Shown here one piece after another: positions 9,575-20,319 of a stretch of 32,432 bases of DNA. Both the position numbers and the translations under genes were made by a program. How positions within the stretch are numbered: the first letter of the stretch is position 1; each line of letters starts with the position of its first letter. The stretch is taken from contig SHWR01000003.1 in assembly GCA_009693745.1 (NCBI GenBank), positions 1 through 32,432 of the forward strand, given 5' to 3'. The DNA is from Candidatus Fonsibacter sp. (GTDB lineage Bacteria > Pseudomonadota > Alphaproteobacteria > Pelagibacterales > Pelagibacteraceae). The notes under the pieces are model-generated. The model saw only the letters and a program-made list of their open reading frames with translations, made no database searches and was not told where the DNA came from.

Positions 9575-11663
9575 TTGCAAGTAATAATAAAGCTACAATA
9601 TTTGTAATCTTAATCATTGGGTTAACTGCTGGCCCCGCTGTGTCTTTATAAGGATCGCCAACTGTATCACCTGTTACTGCGGCTTTGTGAGCATCAGAAC
9701 CTTTTCCACCGTAATGACCATCTTCGATATATTTTTTTGCATTATCCCATGCGCCGCCACCAGCTGTCATTGATACTGCTAAGAAAAATCCAGTAACGAT
9801 AACACCTAATAACATTGCACCTAAAGCTGATAAGGCTGAAGAAGTTCCTGCTATGTAATAAATTACAACATAAAGAACTATTGGAGATAAGACAGGCAAC
9901 AGAGAAGGTAAGATCATTTCTTTAATTGCAGCTTTAGTTAAAATATCTACAGCATTTCTATAGTCTGGCTTTTGTTTATTCTTCATAATGCCAGGCCATT
10001 TTTTAAATTGTCTTCTAACTTCGATAACTACAGCTCCGCCTGCTCTACCAACTGCTTGCATTCCCATAGAAGCAAAAAGATAAGGAAGCAAACCTCCAAT
10101 TAACAAACCAATAACAACATATGGATTTGATAAATCAAAATTTACAACAATTCCTTTTAATGCTGATCCTGAAGTTTTAGAAAAATGCTTAATATCTTCT
10201 GTGTAGGCAGCAAATAAAACTAAAGCTCCTAATCCTGCAGAACCAATTGCATATCCTTTTGTTATAGCTTTGGTCGTATTTCCAACTGCATCAAGGGCGT
10301 CAGTAACTTTTCTGACACTAGCAGGTAAATTGCTCATTTGTGCTATTCCACCAGCATTATCAGTAACTGGTCCATATGCATCCAAAGCAACTACCATTCC
10401 AGTTAATGCTAGCATTGTAGTAACTGCAATCGCAATTCCATATAAGCCAGCGATTAAATATGTTGATAAAATTCCAGCAACAATAATTAAAGCTGGTAGT
10501 GCTGTTGCTTCCATAGATATGGCCAAACCTTGAATTACGTTTGTGCCGTGTCCGGTTGTGGAAGATTTAGCAATAGATTTAACAGGGCCATAGGCTGTGC
10601 TAGTATAATATTCAGTAACCCAAATTAGTAATCCCGTAATAATAAGACCTATTACTCCGCAGTAATATAATTTAAGTCCCGTAAAACTAAGAGTTCCAAC
10701 TTTATATACTTTAGTTAATCCAATAACGTGTTCAGTAACTGGATATAGAACAATTAAAGATAAAATTGCTGAAACTATAAAACCTTTATATAAAGCGCCC
10801 ATAATACTTTTTTTAGCGCCAAGTCTTACAAAGTAAGTTCCAATAATAGACGTAATTAAACAGCTGCCTGCAATTGATAACGGATAAATTAACATGTTTA
10901 AATTTCCGGAGAAAAATATTGATGCTAAAACCATTGTGGCAATAATTGTAACTGCATAAGTTTCAAATAAATCTGCCGCCATTCCAGCGCAGTCTCCAAC
11001 GTTATCTCCTACGTTATCTGCGATAACAGCTGGGTTCCTAGGATCATCTTCAGGAATCCCTGCTTCTACTTTTCCAACTAGGTCAGCACCAACGTCTGCT
11101 CCTTTTGTAAAAATTCCTCCACCTAATCTTGCGAAAATTGAAATTAATGAAGCGCCAAATCCTAATGCAACAAGTGCATTTGAAATTTCTCTTTCGCTTA
11201 TTTTTAATTCTAAAAGTATCCAGTAATAAACAGCGATGGCAAGTAAAGCTAATCCAGCAACTAGCATTCCTGTTAAAGCACCTGATTTAAAAGATATTCT
11301 TAAACCTTCAGCTAAACTTTTTCGAGAAGCTTCAGCAGTTCGAACGTTTGCCTGAACTGAAATAAGCATTCCAGCATATCCTGCTATTCCTGATAAAAAA
11401 GCACCAATAAAATAGCCAAGTCCAACCCACGCATTGAATAAATAAATAACAACAAAAAGAACCAATACTCCAACTATTACTATAGTTTTATATTGACGAT
11501 TTAAATATGCTTTGGCTCCAATTTGAATGGCACCAGCAATTTCCTTCATTCTCGTATTTCCTGAACTTGCCGACAAAATTTGAACGCCAGTAATGAAAGC
11601 AAAAATAATTGATAAAATTCCACTAAGAATTATTAAATTTAAAACGAAACTTGGATTAAGCAT
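9561..11663 (-). CDS. hppA: Membrane-bound proton-translocating pyrophosphatase
   Basis: 700 aa polytopic; '[54 protein letters not shown]', '[17 protein letters not shown]', 'GNTTKA', '[22 protein letters not shown]'. Confidence 0.97.
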   Translation of the reverse strand: MLNPSFVLNLIILSGILSIIFAFITGVQILSASSGNTRMKEIAGAIQIGAKAYLNRQYKTIVIVGVLVLFVVIYLFNAWVGLGYFIGAFLSGIAGYAGMLISVQANVRTAEASRKSLAEGLRISFKSGALTGMLVAGLALLAIAVYYWILLELKISEREISNALVALGFGASLISIFARLGGGIFTKGADVGADLVGKVEAGIPEDDPRNPAVIADNVGDNVGDCAGMAADLFETYAVTIIATMVLASIFFSGNLNMLIYPLSIAGSCLITSIIGTYFVRLGAKKSIMGALYKGFIVSAILSLIVLYPVTEHVIGLTKVYKVGTLSFTGLKLYYCGVIGLIITGLLIWVTEYYTSTAYGPVKSIAKSSTTGHGTNVIQGLAISMEATALPALIIVAGILSTYLIAGLYGIAIAVTTMLALTGMVVALDAYGPVTDNAGGIAQMSNLPASVRKVTDALDAVGNTTKAITKGYAIGSAGLGALVLFAAYTEDIKHFSKTSGSALKGIVVNFDLSNPYVVIGLLIGGLLPYLFASMGMQAVGRAGGAVVIEVRRQFKKWPGIMKNKQKPDYRNAVDILTKAAIKEMILPSLLPVLSPIVLYVVIYYIAGTSSALSALGAMLLGVIVTGFFLAVSMTAGGGAWDNAKKYIEDGHYGGKGSDAHKAAVTGDTVGDPYKDTAGPAVNPMIKITNIVALLLLAIIAR

Positions 11664-11777
11664 AAATGGACTTTAAGTTAGTTAAGTTAACGAGAAGCAC
11701 GTTGATGCCAAATTATATCAATAAAATCAACAGCTTTTATTGAAAAATCTTTCAATTAAATGAAAAACTTTAAGAAA

Positions 11778-12158
11778 TTAAACACTTTTTGCTATTTTAT
11801 CTAGAACGGCATTAATAATATTTTTTTGTTTATCATTAAGAAACATTTTAGTGATTTTTAAATACTCATCAATAACGACCTTAAAAGGTGTTTTTTTATA
11901 AAAAAAAATCTCAAAAATTGCAGACTTTAATATAATAGAAAATATTATTTCAAAATTTTTTAAGTCAAATTTTTTATCTAAAAAATTTTTTAATTTTTCC
12001 TCTAAAAAAGAACTGTTTTCAATAACACCATTGCAGATCTTTTTAATAAATCTTTTATATGGATTTTTAAAATCAAATAATAATTTTTCTTGATTTATAT
12101 AATGACTATATAAAAGCTGCACAATTATTAATCTTGGGTTGTTTTTAATATTAGTCAT
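11778..12158 (-). CDS. nusB: Transcription antitermination factor NusB
   Basis: 126 aa; 'RLIIVQLLYSHYI', 'AIFEIFFYKKTPFKVVIDEYLKITKMF'; position next to ribH. Confidence 0.85.
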   Translation of the reverse strand: MTNIKNNPRLIIVQLLYSHYINQEKLLFDFKNPYKRFIKKICNGVIENSSFLEEKLKNFLDKKFDLKNFEIIFSIILKSAIFEIFFYKKTPFKVVIDEYLKITKMFLNDKQKNIINAVLDKIAKSV

Positions 12159-12580
12159 TAAAGTTTATAAATTGAATTATAAACACTTAGTGCTGCTAGT
12201 ACGGCTTCTCCACCTTTATTTTTTAATTTGGGATCACATCTAACTTCAGCTTGTCTTACATTATTACAATTTAAAACCCCATTAGATACTGGTACGTTAT
12301 ATTTTATAGAAATTTCTAATAATTTATCTGATACAGAGCGACTAATAATATCAAAATGTGGCGTCTCACCTTTAATAATGCACCCAAGAGCTACACAAAT
12401 TGCATATTTTCTATCTTTCAATAGAATATTTAATAATTGTGGTATTTCATAAGCTCCTAAAACAGAAAAATGCTTAACATCAAATAATTTTTTATCTATT
12501 TCTTTTAAAGCTCCTAATAACATTTTTTTTTCTAAATTCTTATAAAAAGACGAACTAATTATTAATATTTTATTCTTCAT
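12158..12580 (-). CDS. ribH: 6,7-dimethyl-8-ribityllumazine synthase
   Basis: 140 aa; 'LGAYEIPQLLN', 'CVALGCIIKGETPHFDIISRSVSDKLLEISIKYNVPVSNGVL', 'NKGGEAVLAAL'. Confidence 0.95.
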   Translation of the reverse strand: MKNKILIISSSFYKNLEKKMLLGALKEIDKKLFDVKHFSVLGAYEIPQLLNILLKDRKYAICVALGCIIKGETPHFDIISRSVSDKLLEISIKYNVPVSNGVLNCNNVRQAEVRCDPKLKNKGGEAVLAALSVYNSIYKL

Positions 12581-13632
12581 TTAATAAACTCCTGCTTAAC
12601 AATTTTTATGCCAAAGCCATCTAAACCTATAATATTTTTCTTAGATTTAGAAATTAAAATCATTTTTTTTACATTTAAACTTCTTAAAATTTGTGCACCA
12701 ATACCATAATTTCTTAAACTACTTTCTTTTTTATTATTGAGATTATTTCTAACTAATTCATCTCTTATAATAATCAAAAGACAATTCTTATATTTTTTAT
12801 AATAATTAAGAGTTTTGTTAATAGATAGATTTTCTTTATTACGAGATAAAAAGCTTGTTACAATATTTGAAGATATAACTCTAACACGCGGTATAATTTT
12901 GTTATCTTGAACTTTTATTAAAGCAATATGCTCTTTTCCATCTAATTTATTCTCATAAATTTTAACTTGATAAATATCGTTTTTTCCAATCTTTACCTGT
13001 TCAATTCCTTTTAGTTTTATTAAACTTTCTTTTTTTAATCTGTAAGCAATTAGATCTTCAATTCTTGCAATATTTAAATTAAATTTTTTAGCATAATTAA
13101 TAAGACGTCTGCCTTTTGCCATTGAGCCATCTGTGTTCATTATCTCGCAAATGACACCGCTTGAACCACAGCCAGAAAGTTTTGCTATATCAACAGAGGC
13201 CTCTGTATGACCAGCTCTTTCAAGTACACCTCCATCTTTGGCAATTAATGGAAAGATATGTCCGGGAGTAGATATGTCTTTATCTGTAACATTTTTTTTA
13301 ATTGCTGTTTTTATTGTGTGCGCCCTATCTTTTGCCGATATTCCTGTCGTTATACCTTTTCTTGCTTCTATAGAAATAGTAAATGCAGTCTGTAATCGAG
13401 AAGCATTTCTACTTGGTAACAAAGATAGATTGAGTGTTTTAGCTTTATCTTTGCTGATAGCTAAGCAAATTAAACCTCTACCATATGTAGCCATAAAATT
13501 GATTTTTTTATGATCTATCTTTGATGCAGGTATAACAAGATCACCCTCATTTTCTCTATTTTTATCATCAACTAAAATAAAGATTTTTCCTTTTTTTGCA
13601 TCCTGAATAATTTTTTTTACAGAAGAGAACAT
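12577..13632 (-). CDS. ribB: 3,4-dihydroxy-2-butanone-4-phosphate synthase fused to a degenerate GTP cyclohydrolase II-like domain
   Basis: 351 aa; RibB motifs 'FILVDDKNRENEGDLVIPAS', 'FTISIEARKGITTGISAKDRAHTI', 'TPGHIFPLIAKDGGVLERAGHTEASVDIAKLSG'. The C-terminal part lacks the GCHII HSECLTGD...RCDCG signature. Confidence 0.92.
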   Translation of the reverse strand: MFSSVKKIIQDAKKGKIFILVDDKNRENEGDLVIPASKIDHKKINFMATYGRGLICLAISKDKAKTLNLSLLPSRNASRLQTAFTISIEARKGITTGISAKDRAHTIKTAIKKNVTDKDISTPGHIFPLIAKDGGVLERAGHTEASVDIAKLSGCGSSGVICEIMNTDGSMAKGRRLINYAKKFNLNIARIEDLIAYRLKKESLIKLKGIEQVKIGKNDIYQVKIYENKLDGKEHIALIKVQDNKIIPRVRVISSNIVTSFLSRNKENLSINKTLNYYKKYKNCLLIIIRDELVRNNLNNKKESSLRNYGIGAQILRSLNVKKMILISKSKKNIIGLDGFGIKIVKQEFIK

Positions 13633-13634
13633 AT

Positions 13635-14228
13635 TTATTTTTTTAATAGAGTTTTAGCTATTAAATCAATTTCAACATTAACAAAATTATTTTTTTGAAG
13701 TTTTAATAAATTTGTATTTTGAAGTGTATGAGGAATAATCACAACTTTAAACTTATTAGCAAAAATTTTAGCAATCGTTAAGGATACGCCATTTATTGCA
13801 ATAGAGCCCTTCTCAATTAAAAATTTTCTGAATTTATTTGATATATTAAAATATATGATCCAACTCTTGTTATTACTAGAATCAATACTTAAAACTTTTA
13901 TTGTTGTATCAACATGTCCTTGAACAAAATGACCTGCAAACTCATCACCATATTTCATAGATTTTTCTAAATTTATTATATTTCCAGATTTCAAATATCT
14001 AAAAGCAGAAGTTAAAATTGTATGGTTTGATAAATAAAAAAATAATTCACTTTTTTTCTTATATTTTTTAATTCTTGTTAAAGTTAAGCAGACCCCAGAA
14101 CAAGAAATAGAAGTTCCAATATCTTTTTTTGTGAAATTTAAATTAGAAACAACGGTTAAAAAAAACCCTGTATCTTTTTTTTTAAATTCTTTAATTATAC
14201 CAATATTTTTTATTATGCCAGTAAACAT
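13635..14228 (-). CDS. ribE: Riboflavin synthase alpha chain
   Basis: 197 aa; 'MFTGIIKNIGII', 'DIGTSISCSGVCLTL', 'LEKSMKYGDEFAGHFVQGHVDTT', 'IAINGVSLTI'. Confidence 0.95.
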   Translation of the reverse strand: MFTGIIKNIGIIKEFKKKDTGFFLTVVSNLNFTKKDIGTSISCSGVCLTLTRIKKYKKKSELFFYLSNHTILTSAFRYLKSGNIINLEKSMKYGDEFAGHFVQGHVDTTIKVLSIDSSNNKSWIIYFNISNKFRKFLIEKGSIAINGVSLTIAKIFANKFKVVIIPHTLQNTNLLKLQKNNFVNVEIDLIAKTLLKK

Positions 14229-14234
14229 AGATAA

Positions 14235-15338
14235 TTATTTTTGAAATACAGTTAAAGTATTATTTTTTAAATAAATTTGTTGTAATTTTTTATTATTTTT
14301 AAATCGCTTTTTTAAAATCATGTAAATATTTTTAAAGGAATGTGATACTTTTTTATTTATTATTTCTTGATTTTTAAAAAAATAAAAAAAATCTATTAAA
14401 TTTAGATCAATAAATTTCTTAATAGTATTATAACCTCCTTCTATAAGGACATTCTTGTAACCCAATAAACCAATTGTAACTAGGATTTCTTTGCAATTTA
14501 GGCCATCATTTTTGGTAAGTGGCAAATATATTAAATAAATATTTTTATTTTTAAGATAATTAATTTTATTTTTATTTTTATTTGAATAAAAAATATATGT
14601 TTTAATCTTTTTGGCAGACAAAATTAAATTTGAATTTTTATTAATTCTTAGATTTGGATCAACTAAAAAACGAGCAGGAGTTAATTTGGCAAGTCCGTTA
14701 ATACGACAGTTTAATAATGGATTGTCTTTATTATGTGTATTAATTCCTATCAAAATAGCATTAATTTCTGAACGTAAAATATGTGTTATTTTTTTTGAAT
14801 AAATATTTGTTATCTGCGGTCTATTTTTTATAAAAGAATAATAATTTTTAGTTGTTGCGATTTTTGCGTAAACCTTTGGAAAAAAATTTTTATTAAAATT
14901 ATTATAAATTTTATAAAAATTATTTTTATAACTGTTATTGATTTTACTAACTTTTATTTTATTATTTTTTAAAAATTCAAGACCTTTGCCTTGTACCCTA
15001 CGATCGTTATCTATCTCAGAATAGTAAAGACGCTTTACTTTTTTATCAATTATAGATTTTGTGCAAGGTGGGTTTCTACCCTGATGATGACATGGCTCCA
15101 AGGAAACATAACAATCTAAATTATTTTTTTTCTTTAAGTTAACCAATGCTGAATATTCGGCATGTGGACTACCTCCAATACCAGTTACACCATAAGATAA
15201 AATTTTATCTTTTTTACAAACTAAACAACCTACTGAAGGATTAATTCCTGTCATACTATTATGAATATTGGCTAAATTAAAAGCCAACTTCATAAAATAA
15301 GATTTAATAAACTTAGTTTTATTTTTTTGAAGGAACAT
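14235..15338 (-). CDS. ribD: Bifunctional diaminohydroxyphosphoribosylaminopyrimidine deaminase / 5-amino-6-(5-phosphoribosylamino)uracil reductase
   Basis: Deaminase zinc motif 'HAEYSAL...[21 protein letters not shown]'. The start is uncertain: the internal ATG at 15293 ([11 protein letters not shown]) looks more canonical and would remove the nrdR overlap. Confidence 0.93.
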   Translation of the reverse strand: MFLQKNKTKFIKSYFMKLAFNLANIHNSMTGINPSVGCLVCKKDKILSYGVTGIGGSPHAEYSALVNLKKKNNLDCYVSLEPCHHQGRNPPCTKSIIDKKVKRLYYSEIDNDRRVQGKGLEFLKNNKIKVSKINNSYKNNFYKIYNNFNKNFFPKVYAKIATTKNYYSFIKNRPQITNIYSKKITHILRSEINAILIGINTHNKDNPLLNCRINGLAKLTPARFLVDPNLRINKNSNLILSAKKIKTYIFYSNKNKNKINYLKNKNIYLIYLPLTKNDGLNCKEILVTIGLLGYKNVLIEGGYNTIKKFIDLNLIDFFYFFKNQEIINKKVSHSFKNIYMILKKRFKNNKKLQQIYLKNNTLTVFQK

Positions 15339-15777
15339 TAAGTTGGTCTACAAATTGCTCAAAATCTCTAACCTCTTTAAAGTTAGTATATACAGAAGCG
15401 AAGCGAACATAGGCAACAGGATCGAGTTCTTTTAAACCTTCCATAACATATTTTCCAATTGTGCTTGATAATATCTCAGCCTGACCCAAGTCCTCTAAAT
15501 TTCTATAAATTTTAGAAATAAATTTTTCTATTGTATCGCTATCTATAGGCCTTTTTCTTAATGCAATGTTAATCGATTTAGCTAGTTTTTCTCTATCAAA
15601 AGTAGATTTTCTTCCATTTTTTTTGACAACAATTAGCTCTCTAAGTTGAACTCTTTCAAAAGTAGTAAATCTTTGCTTGCAACTACATTCTCTTCTTCTT
15701 CTAATAACAGTTCCATCTTCTGTGGGCCTAGAATCAATTACTGAGGTTTCTTTTTCTTTACAAAATGGACAAATCAT
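15319..15777 (-). CDS. nrdR: Transcriptional repressor NrdR
   Basis: 152 aa; '[45 protein letters not shown]', ATP-cone '[18 protein letters not shown]'. Confidence 0.95.
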   Translation of the reverse strand: MICPFCKEKETSVIDSRPTEDGTVIRRRRECSCKQRFTTFERVQLRELIVVKKNGRKSTFDREKLAKSINIALRKRPIDSDTIEKFISKIYRNLEDLGQAEILSSTIGKYVMEGLKELDPVAYVRFASVYTNFKEVRDFEQFVDQLNVPSKK

Positions 15778-15782
15778 TAAAA

Positions 15783-17081
15783 CTAAAAGTTATATATCGG
15801 AAAGGTAGCGCATAAACTTTTAACTTTTTCTTGAACTTCTTTTTCTACTTGGCTGCTCTTATTGTTAATTAAACCTTTTAAAACTTGATCTATTAAAATT
15901 CCAACTGTTTTAAATTCATTTAAAGAAAATCCTCTTGTTGTGCATGCTGGAGTTCCGAGCCTTATTCCTGAGGTAATCCAAGGTTTTTGGTCATCGTAAG
16001 GAATTCCATTTTTATTACATGTTATATTTGCTCTTCCTAAAGAGTCTGAAGCATCTTTTCCTGTTAATTTAAATGGTCTTAAATCTATAAGTATTAAATG
16101 CGTATCAGTTCCGCCTGAGAAAATTGTATAACCTAAATTTTTTAAAGTTTCAGAAAGTATTTTTGCATTCGCCACAACTGCCCTTGTGTAAGATTTAAAG
16201 TCATCTGACAAAGCTTCTTTAAAACAGACAGCTTTAGCTGCTATCACATGCATTAATGGTCCCCCCTGAAGACCTGGAAAAACAGCTGAATTAAATTTTT
16301 TTGCTAAGTCTTCATTATTAGTAAGAATTAAACCACCTCGTGGTCCTCGCAATACTTTGTGTGTGGTAGATGTAACTACATCAGCATACTCTACTGGGTT
16401 TGGGTAAGTTCCTCCCGCAACCAATCCTGAGAAATGCGCCATATCAACTAACAAGTAAGCACCCACTTGTTTTGCAATGTCGTTGAAAATTTTAAAATCA
16501 ATTATTCTTGAATATGCGCTACCTCCTGCAATAATTAATTTTGGCTTATGTTTAATTGCTAAATCTTTAACTACATCGTAGTCAATTAAGCCATTATCTT
16601 TTCTAACTCCGTAAGCAATTGCATTAAACCATTTTCCAGACATTGCCGGCGCAGCACCATGTGTTAAATGACCGCCCTGATCAATACCCATGCCTAAAAT
16701 TGTATCACCCGGTTTAATTAAGGCTAAAAATACAGCAACATTTGCTTGTGCTCCGGAATGTGGTTGAACATTTGCAAAATTACATTTGAATAATTTTTTT
16801 ACTCTTTCAATAGCTAAATCTTCTGCAATATCAACATATTCGCATCCGCCGTAATATCTTTTTCCACTATAACCTTCGGCATATTTATTAGTTAACACAG
16901 ATCCTTGAGCCTCTAATACTGCTCTTGAAACAATATTCTCAGAAGCTATTAGTTCGATATGATTTTGTTGACGTGAAAATTCTTTTTGAATTAAATTATA
17001 GATATCCGGATCTAAATTTTTTAAATCTAAATTAAAAAAATTTTCAATATTTTTTTTATAAATTGCGTTTTCTGAACTCAT
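15783..17081 (-). CDS. glyA: Serine hydroxymethyltransferase
   Basis: 432 aa; '[20 protein letters not shown]', PLP site '[18 protein letters not shown]', '[18 protein letters not shown]'. Confidence 0.98.
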   Translation of the reverse strand: MSSENAIYKKNIENFFNLDLKNLDPDIYNLIQKEFSRQQNHIELIASENIVSRAVLEAQGSVLTNKYAEGYSGKRYYGGCEYVDIAEDLAIERVKKLFKCNFANVQPHSGAQANVAVFLALIKPGDTILGMGIDQGGHLTHGAAPAMSGKWFNAIAYGVRKDNGLIDYDVVKDLAIKHKPKLIIAGGSAYSRIIDFKIFNDIAKQVGAYLLVDMAHFSGLVAGGTYPNPVEYADVVTSTTHKVLRGPRGGLILTNNEDLAKKFNSAVFPGLQGGPLMHVIAAKAVCFKEALSDDFKSYTRAVVANAKILSETLKNLGYTIFSGGTDTHLILIDLRPFKLTGKDASDSLGRANITCNKNGIPYDDQKPWITSGIRLGTPACTTRGFSLNEFKTVGILIDQVLKGLINNKSSQVEKEVQEKVKSLCATFPIYNF

Positions 17082-17083
17082 AT

Positions 17084-17527
17084 TTATTTATCTAATTTTT
17101 TAACTCTTTTTATATGTCTGCCACCTTCAAATTTTGTACTAAAAAAAGTATTTATTATTTTTTTAGCATTTTTAAAATGAATTAACCTAGCTCCAAGACA
17201 TAATACATTAGCATTGTTATGTTTTCTAGCTAAAGATGCTGATATTTTATCATAACAAACAGCTGCTCTTACCTTTTTAAATCTATTTGCTGCAATAGAA
17301 ATTCCTATACCTGTGCCACAAATTAATATCCCATAAAAAGATCTTTTCTTTACTAATAAAGATAGTTTTTTGGCATAATCTGGATAATCAACTCTTTCTT
17401 TTGAAAAAACTCCAAGATCTAGTGATTTAATTTTAGACTTACTTAAAAAAATTTTGACTTTTTCTTTCATTAAGTAGCCGGCATGATCTGAAGCTATAAC
17501 GATTGATTTAGTTAATAATTTAGGCAC
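17084..17527 (-). CDS. rpiB: Ribose-5-phosphate isomerase B
   Basis: 147 aa; '[15 protein letters not shown]', '[28 protein letters not shown]', '[14 protein letters not shown]'. Confidence 0.95.
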   Translation of the reverse strand: MPKLLTKSIVIASDHAGYLMKEKVKIFLSKSKIKSLDLGVFSKERVDYPDYAKKLSLLVKKRSFYGILICGTGIGISIAANRFKKVRAAVCYDKISASLARKHNNANVLCLGARLIHFKNAKKIINTFFSTKFEGGRHIKRVKKLDK

Positions 17528-17591
17528 AATAGTTAATTAGCAACTTCAAAATAGATTGTATATTAAAAAGATAATTAGTAATTTTTATATA

Positions 17592-18812
17592 CTAAGCCGC
17601 TCTTGCAAGTTTTAATTTTTTCCAAATATAATCAAGAGCATTTACAAGAAATTCTATTTTAGAATCGTCATGCAAAGGAGTTGGAGTGAATCTAAGTCTC
17701 TCTAATCCTTTCGGTACAGTTGGATAATTAATAGGCTGTACGTATATTGAATAATCATTTAACAAAATATCTGATATTTCTTTACATTGTACAGGATCCT
17801 TGACTAACAAAGGAACAATGTGACTATTATTTTTTATAATTGGTAAATTTTTAGCAAGCATTAATTTTTTTAACTTATCCGCTCTATCATAAAGAGCTTC
17901 TCTTAAACTGTAATTATTCTTTACATAACGAATACTTGCTATTGCAGCAGCAGCTAAACTTGGTGGTAAGGAAGTTGTAAAAATAAATCCTGGAGCAAAC
18001 GATCTTATCACATCAATGATATTATATTTTGCTGTAATATATCCACCCATTAATCCAAAGCCTTTTGCAAGTGTACCTTCAATAATATCTATTTCTGACG
18101 TTAAGCCAAGTTGCTCAGATAACCCTCCCCCGTTTTTTCCATACAATCCTACTCCGTGAACTTCATCTAAATAAGTTAGCGCATTATATTTTTTTGAAAC
18201 TTCAATAATTTTTTTAATTGGCGCAAAGTCACCATCCATTGAATAAACAGATTCAAAAGCAACAATTTTTGGATAATTTTGATTAGAATTTTTTAAAAGA
18301 TATTCAAGATGATCAACGTCGTTATGTTTCCAGATAAATTTATCAGAATTACCTTTTCTAATACCTTCAATCATCGACGCATGATTATTCTCATCTGAAA
18401 AAATAATGCAATTTGGTAAAAATTTAGCTAAAGTGCTCAATGCACATTCATTTGCTATATACCCAGAAGTAAAAATTAAAGCTCCGTCTTTGTTATGAAA
18501 CTTTGCTAACTCAATTTCTAATTCAACATGATAATTTGACGTACCAGAAATATTTCTTGTTCCTCCGGCTCCAGCACCAACTAAATTTACGGCGTTTACA
18601 AATGCATCAACTACTAATGGGTTTTGTCCCATTCCCAAATAATCGTTACTACACCAAATAGTTACATCTGATTTAATACCATATTGGTTATTGTAAACTG
18701 CTTTAGGGAACTCTCCTTTTTTTCTAGTAATATTATTAAAAATTCTATAGCGACCTTCTTGTCTTAGATCTCTTAATGCATTGTTAAAAATAAGATCGTA
18801 ATCTATACTCAT
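17592..18812 (-). CDS. hemA: 5-aminolevulinate synthase (C4 pathway)
   Basis: 406 aa; 'WCSNDYLGMGQNP', 'GAGAGGTRNISGTSNYHVELE', 'DEVHGVGLYGKNGGGLSEQLGL', PLP Lys region 'IIEGTLAKGFGLMGGYI'. Confidence 0.96.
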   Translation of the reverse strand: MSIDYDLIFNNALRDLRQEGRYRIFNNITRKKGEFPKAVYNNQYGIKSDVTIWCSNDYLGMGQNPLVVDAFVNAVNLVGAGAGGTRNISGTSNYHVELEIELAKFHNKDGALIFTSGYIANECALSTLAKFLPNCIIFSDENNHASMIEGIRKGNSDKFIWKHNDVDHLEYLLKNSNQNYPKIVAFESVYSMDGDFAPIKKIIEVSKKYNALTYLDEVHGVGLYGKNGGGLSEQLGLTSEIDIIEGTLAKGFGLMGGYITAKYNIIDVIRSFAPGFIFTTSLPPSLAAAAIASIRYVKNNYSLREALYDRADKLKKLMLAKNLPIIKNNSHIVPLLVKDPVQCKEISDILLNDYSIYVQPINYPTVPKGLERLRFTPTPLHDDSKIEFLVNALDYIWKKLKLARAA

Positions 18813-18890
18813 AACTAATAATACCCTATAGAAAATACTTTTTTCAAATATATACTTTTGCTGTATTGTCGCATTAAATATTAAATTCTC

Positions 18891-19874
18891 ATGAAGTTTC
18901 CAAGCACTAGATTAAGAAGAAATAGAAAGTCAGAATGGTCTCGACGACTAATAAATGACACTTACCTTGATAAATCTGATTTTATATTACCTATTTTTGT
19001 GTGCGAAGGTAAAAATAAGAAGCAAGAAATTAATTCCATGCCTGGAATTTTTAGATATTCCATAGATAAATTAGATGAAATAATCTCAAGAGCTTCAAAA
19101 AATGAGATTCCTGCTGTTGCCATTTTCCCGTTAATAGAAAATTCTAAAAAAGACAATAAAGGAACAGAAGCTCTAAATAAAAACAATGTAGTCTGCAATG
19201 CAATACAGCAAGTGAAAAAATTAAATAAAAACATTGGTGTAATGTGCGACGTGGCTCTAGATCCTTACACATCCCATGGTCACGATGGACTTATTATCAA
19301 GAATGAAATTGATAACGATGAAACAAATAAGGTTTTAGTTAAACAAGCGCTGGTACAAGCACAGGCTGGATGCGATATTATTGCTCCATCAGACATGATG
19401 GATGGAAGAATTGGTTTAATAAGAAAGGCTCTAGAAAAAAATAAGTTCTTTAATGTTCAAATATTATCTTATGCTGTTAAGTATGCTTCTAATTTTTATT
19501 CCCCTTTCAGAGATGCGGTAGGTACATCCTCTGCTCTAAAGTCTGATAAAAAAACATATCAAATGGATTATAAAAATTCTGATGAAGCTTTATTAGAAGT
19601 TAAATTAGATTTAGATGAAGGCGCTGATTTTGTAATGGTAAAACCTGCTCTGGCCTATCTAGATATTATTTATAAAATTAAACAAAAATTTAATGTACCG
19701 GTTTTCGCTTACAATGTTTCTGGTGAATATAGTTTAATTAAAAACGGGATAAAATCATCTTTAGCAAACGAAGATATTATTCTTGAAGTAATTTATAGTT
19801 TTAAAAGAGCTGGCGCTAACGCAATTGTATCTTACTTTGCTAATGAAGTAATAGAAAAATACTTATCAAGATAA
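18891..19874 (+). CDS. hemB: Delta-aminolevulinic acid dehydratase (porphobilinogen synthase)
   Basis: 327 aa; 'VMCDVALDPYTSHGHDG', 'APSDMMDGRIGLIRKAL', 'MVKPALAYLDII', 'YNVSGEYSLIK'. Metal-site segment has Ala/Asp rather than Cys, suggesting the non-zinc type. Confidence 0.96.
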   Translation: MKFPSTRLRRNRKSEWSRRLINDTYLDKSDFILPIFVCEGKNKKQEINSMPGIFRYSIDKLDEIISRASKNEIPAVAIFPLIENSKKDNKGTEALNKNNVVCNAIQQVKKLNKNIGVMCDVALDPYTSHGHDGLIIKNEIDNDETNKVLVKQALVQAQAGCDIIAPSDMMDGRIGLIRKALEKNKFFNVQILSYAVKYASNFYSPFRDAVGTSSALKSDKKTYQMDYKNSDEALLEVKLDLDEGADFVMVKPALAYLDIIYKIKQKFNVPVFAYNVSGEYSLIKNGIKSSLANEDIILEVIYSFKRAGANAIVSYFANEVIEKYLSR

Positions 19875-20318
19875 TTTTTTATATTTACTTAAGAAATAAA
19901 TTAAAGGTTTCTTATCTTTTTTTAAATTAAATTTAATAACTTTTGCAACAAACAATAAATGATCTCCAATGTTTATTTTTTTAATTACTTTACAATTTAA
20001 CTCAGTAAGATTATTTTTTAATAAATCATTTTTTATAATTGAATTTTTTTTCAACTCATTCTTAGATGAAAAATGATTTGAAACACCAATCTGTTTTTCT
20101 GATAAAATATAAATATTAAAAAAATTTAAATTTTTAAATTGATTAAAACTAGAAGTGTTCTTGTCCAGGCTCCAAGAAATATACGGAGGCTTTAACGATA
20201 TAGAAACAAAAGAATTAACCGTGATGCCGGAGTATAAATTATTTTTGTCTTTTTTTGTTACTACGGCAATTCCGGTTGCGTATGTTGATAAAACTTTTTT
20301 ATATCTAGATATATTCAT
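19866..20318 (-). CDS. Flavin reductase family protein (FMN-binding split barrel)
   Basis: 150 aa; 'YATGIAVVTKKD...SGITVNSFVSISLKPPYISWSLDKNTSSFNQFK' matches the flavin reductase domain N-terminus. Confidence 0.85.
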   Translation of the reverse strand: MNISRYKKVLSTYATGIAVVTKKDKNNLYSGITVNSFVSISLKPPYISWSLDKNTSSFNQFKNLNFFNIYILSEKQIGVSNHFSSKNELKKNSIIKNDLLKNNLTELNCKVIKKINIGDHLLFVAKVIKFNLKKDKKPLIYFLSKYKKLS

Positions 20319-20319
20319 A

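Noticed and set aside
10270-10533. Plus-strand ORF antisense to hppA (87 aa)
   Set aside because: Inside hppA, no domain evidence; hppA is strongly supported.
11664-11777. Possible RNA gene or riboswitch in the hppA-nusB spacer
   Set aside because: No tRNA-like cloverleaf or recognised riboswitch core seen; short AT-rich inverted matches are expected by chance at this composition.
12228-12452. Plus-strand ORF antisense to ribH (74 aa)
   Set aside because: Contained within ribH, no motif.
13238-13513. Plus-strand ORF antisense to ribB (91 aa)
   Set aside because: Hydrophobic stretch is the complement of conserved RibB codons; no independent support.
14611-14802. Plus-strand ORF antisense to ribD (63 aa)
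   Set aside because: Contained in ribD, no motif.
18962-19234. Minus-strand ORF antisense to hemB (90 aa)
   Set aside because: Inside hemB, no recognisable domain.
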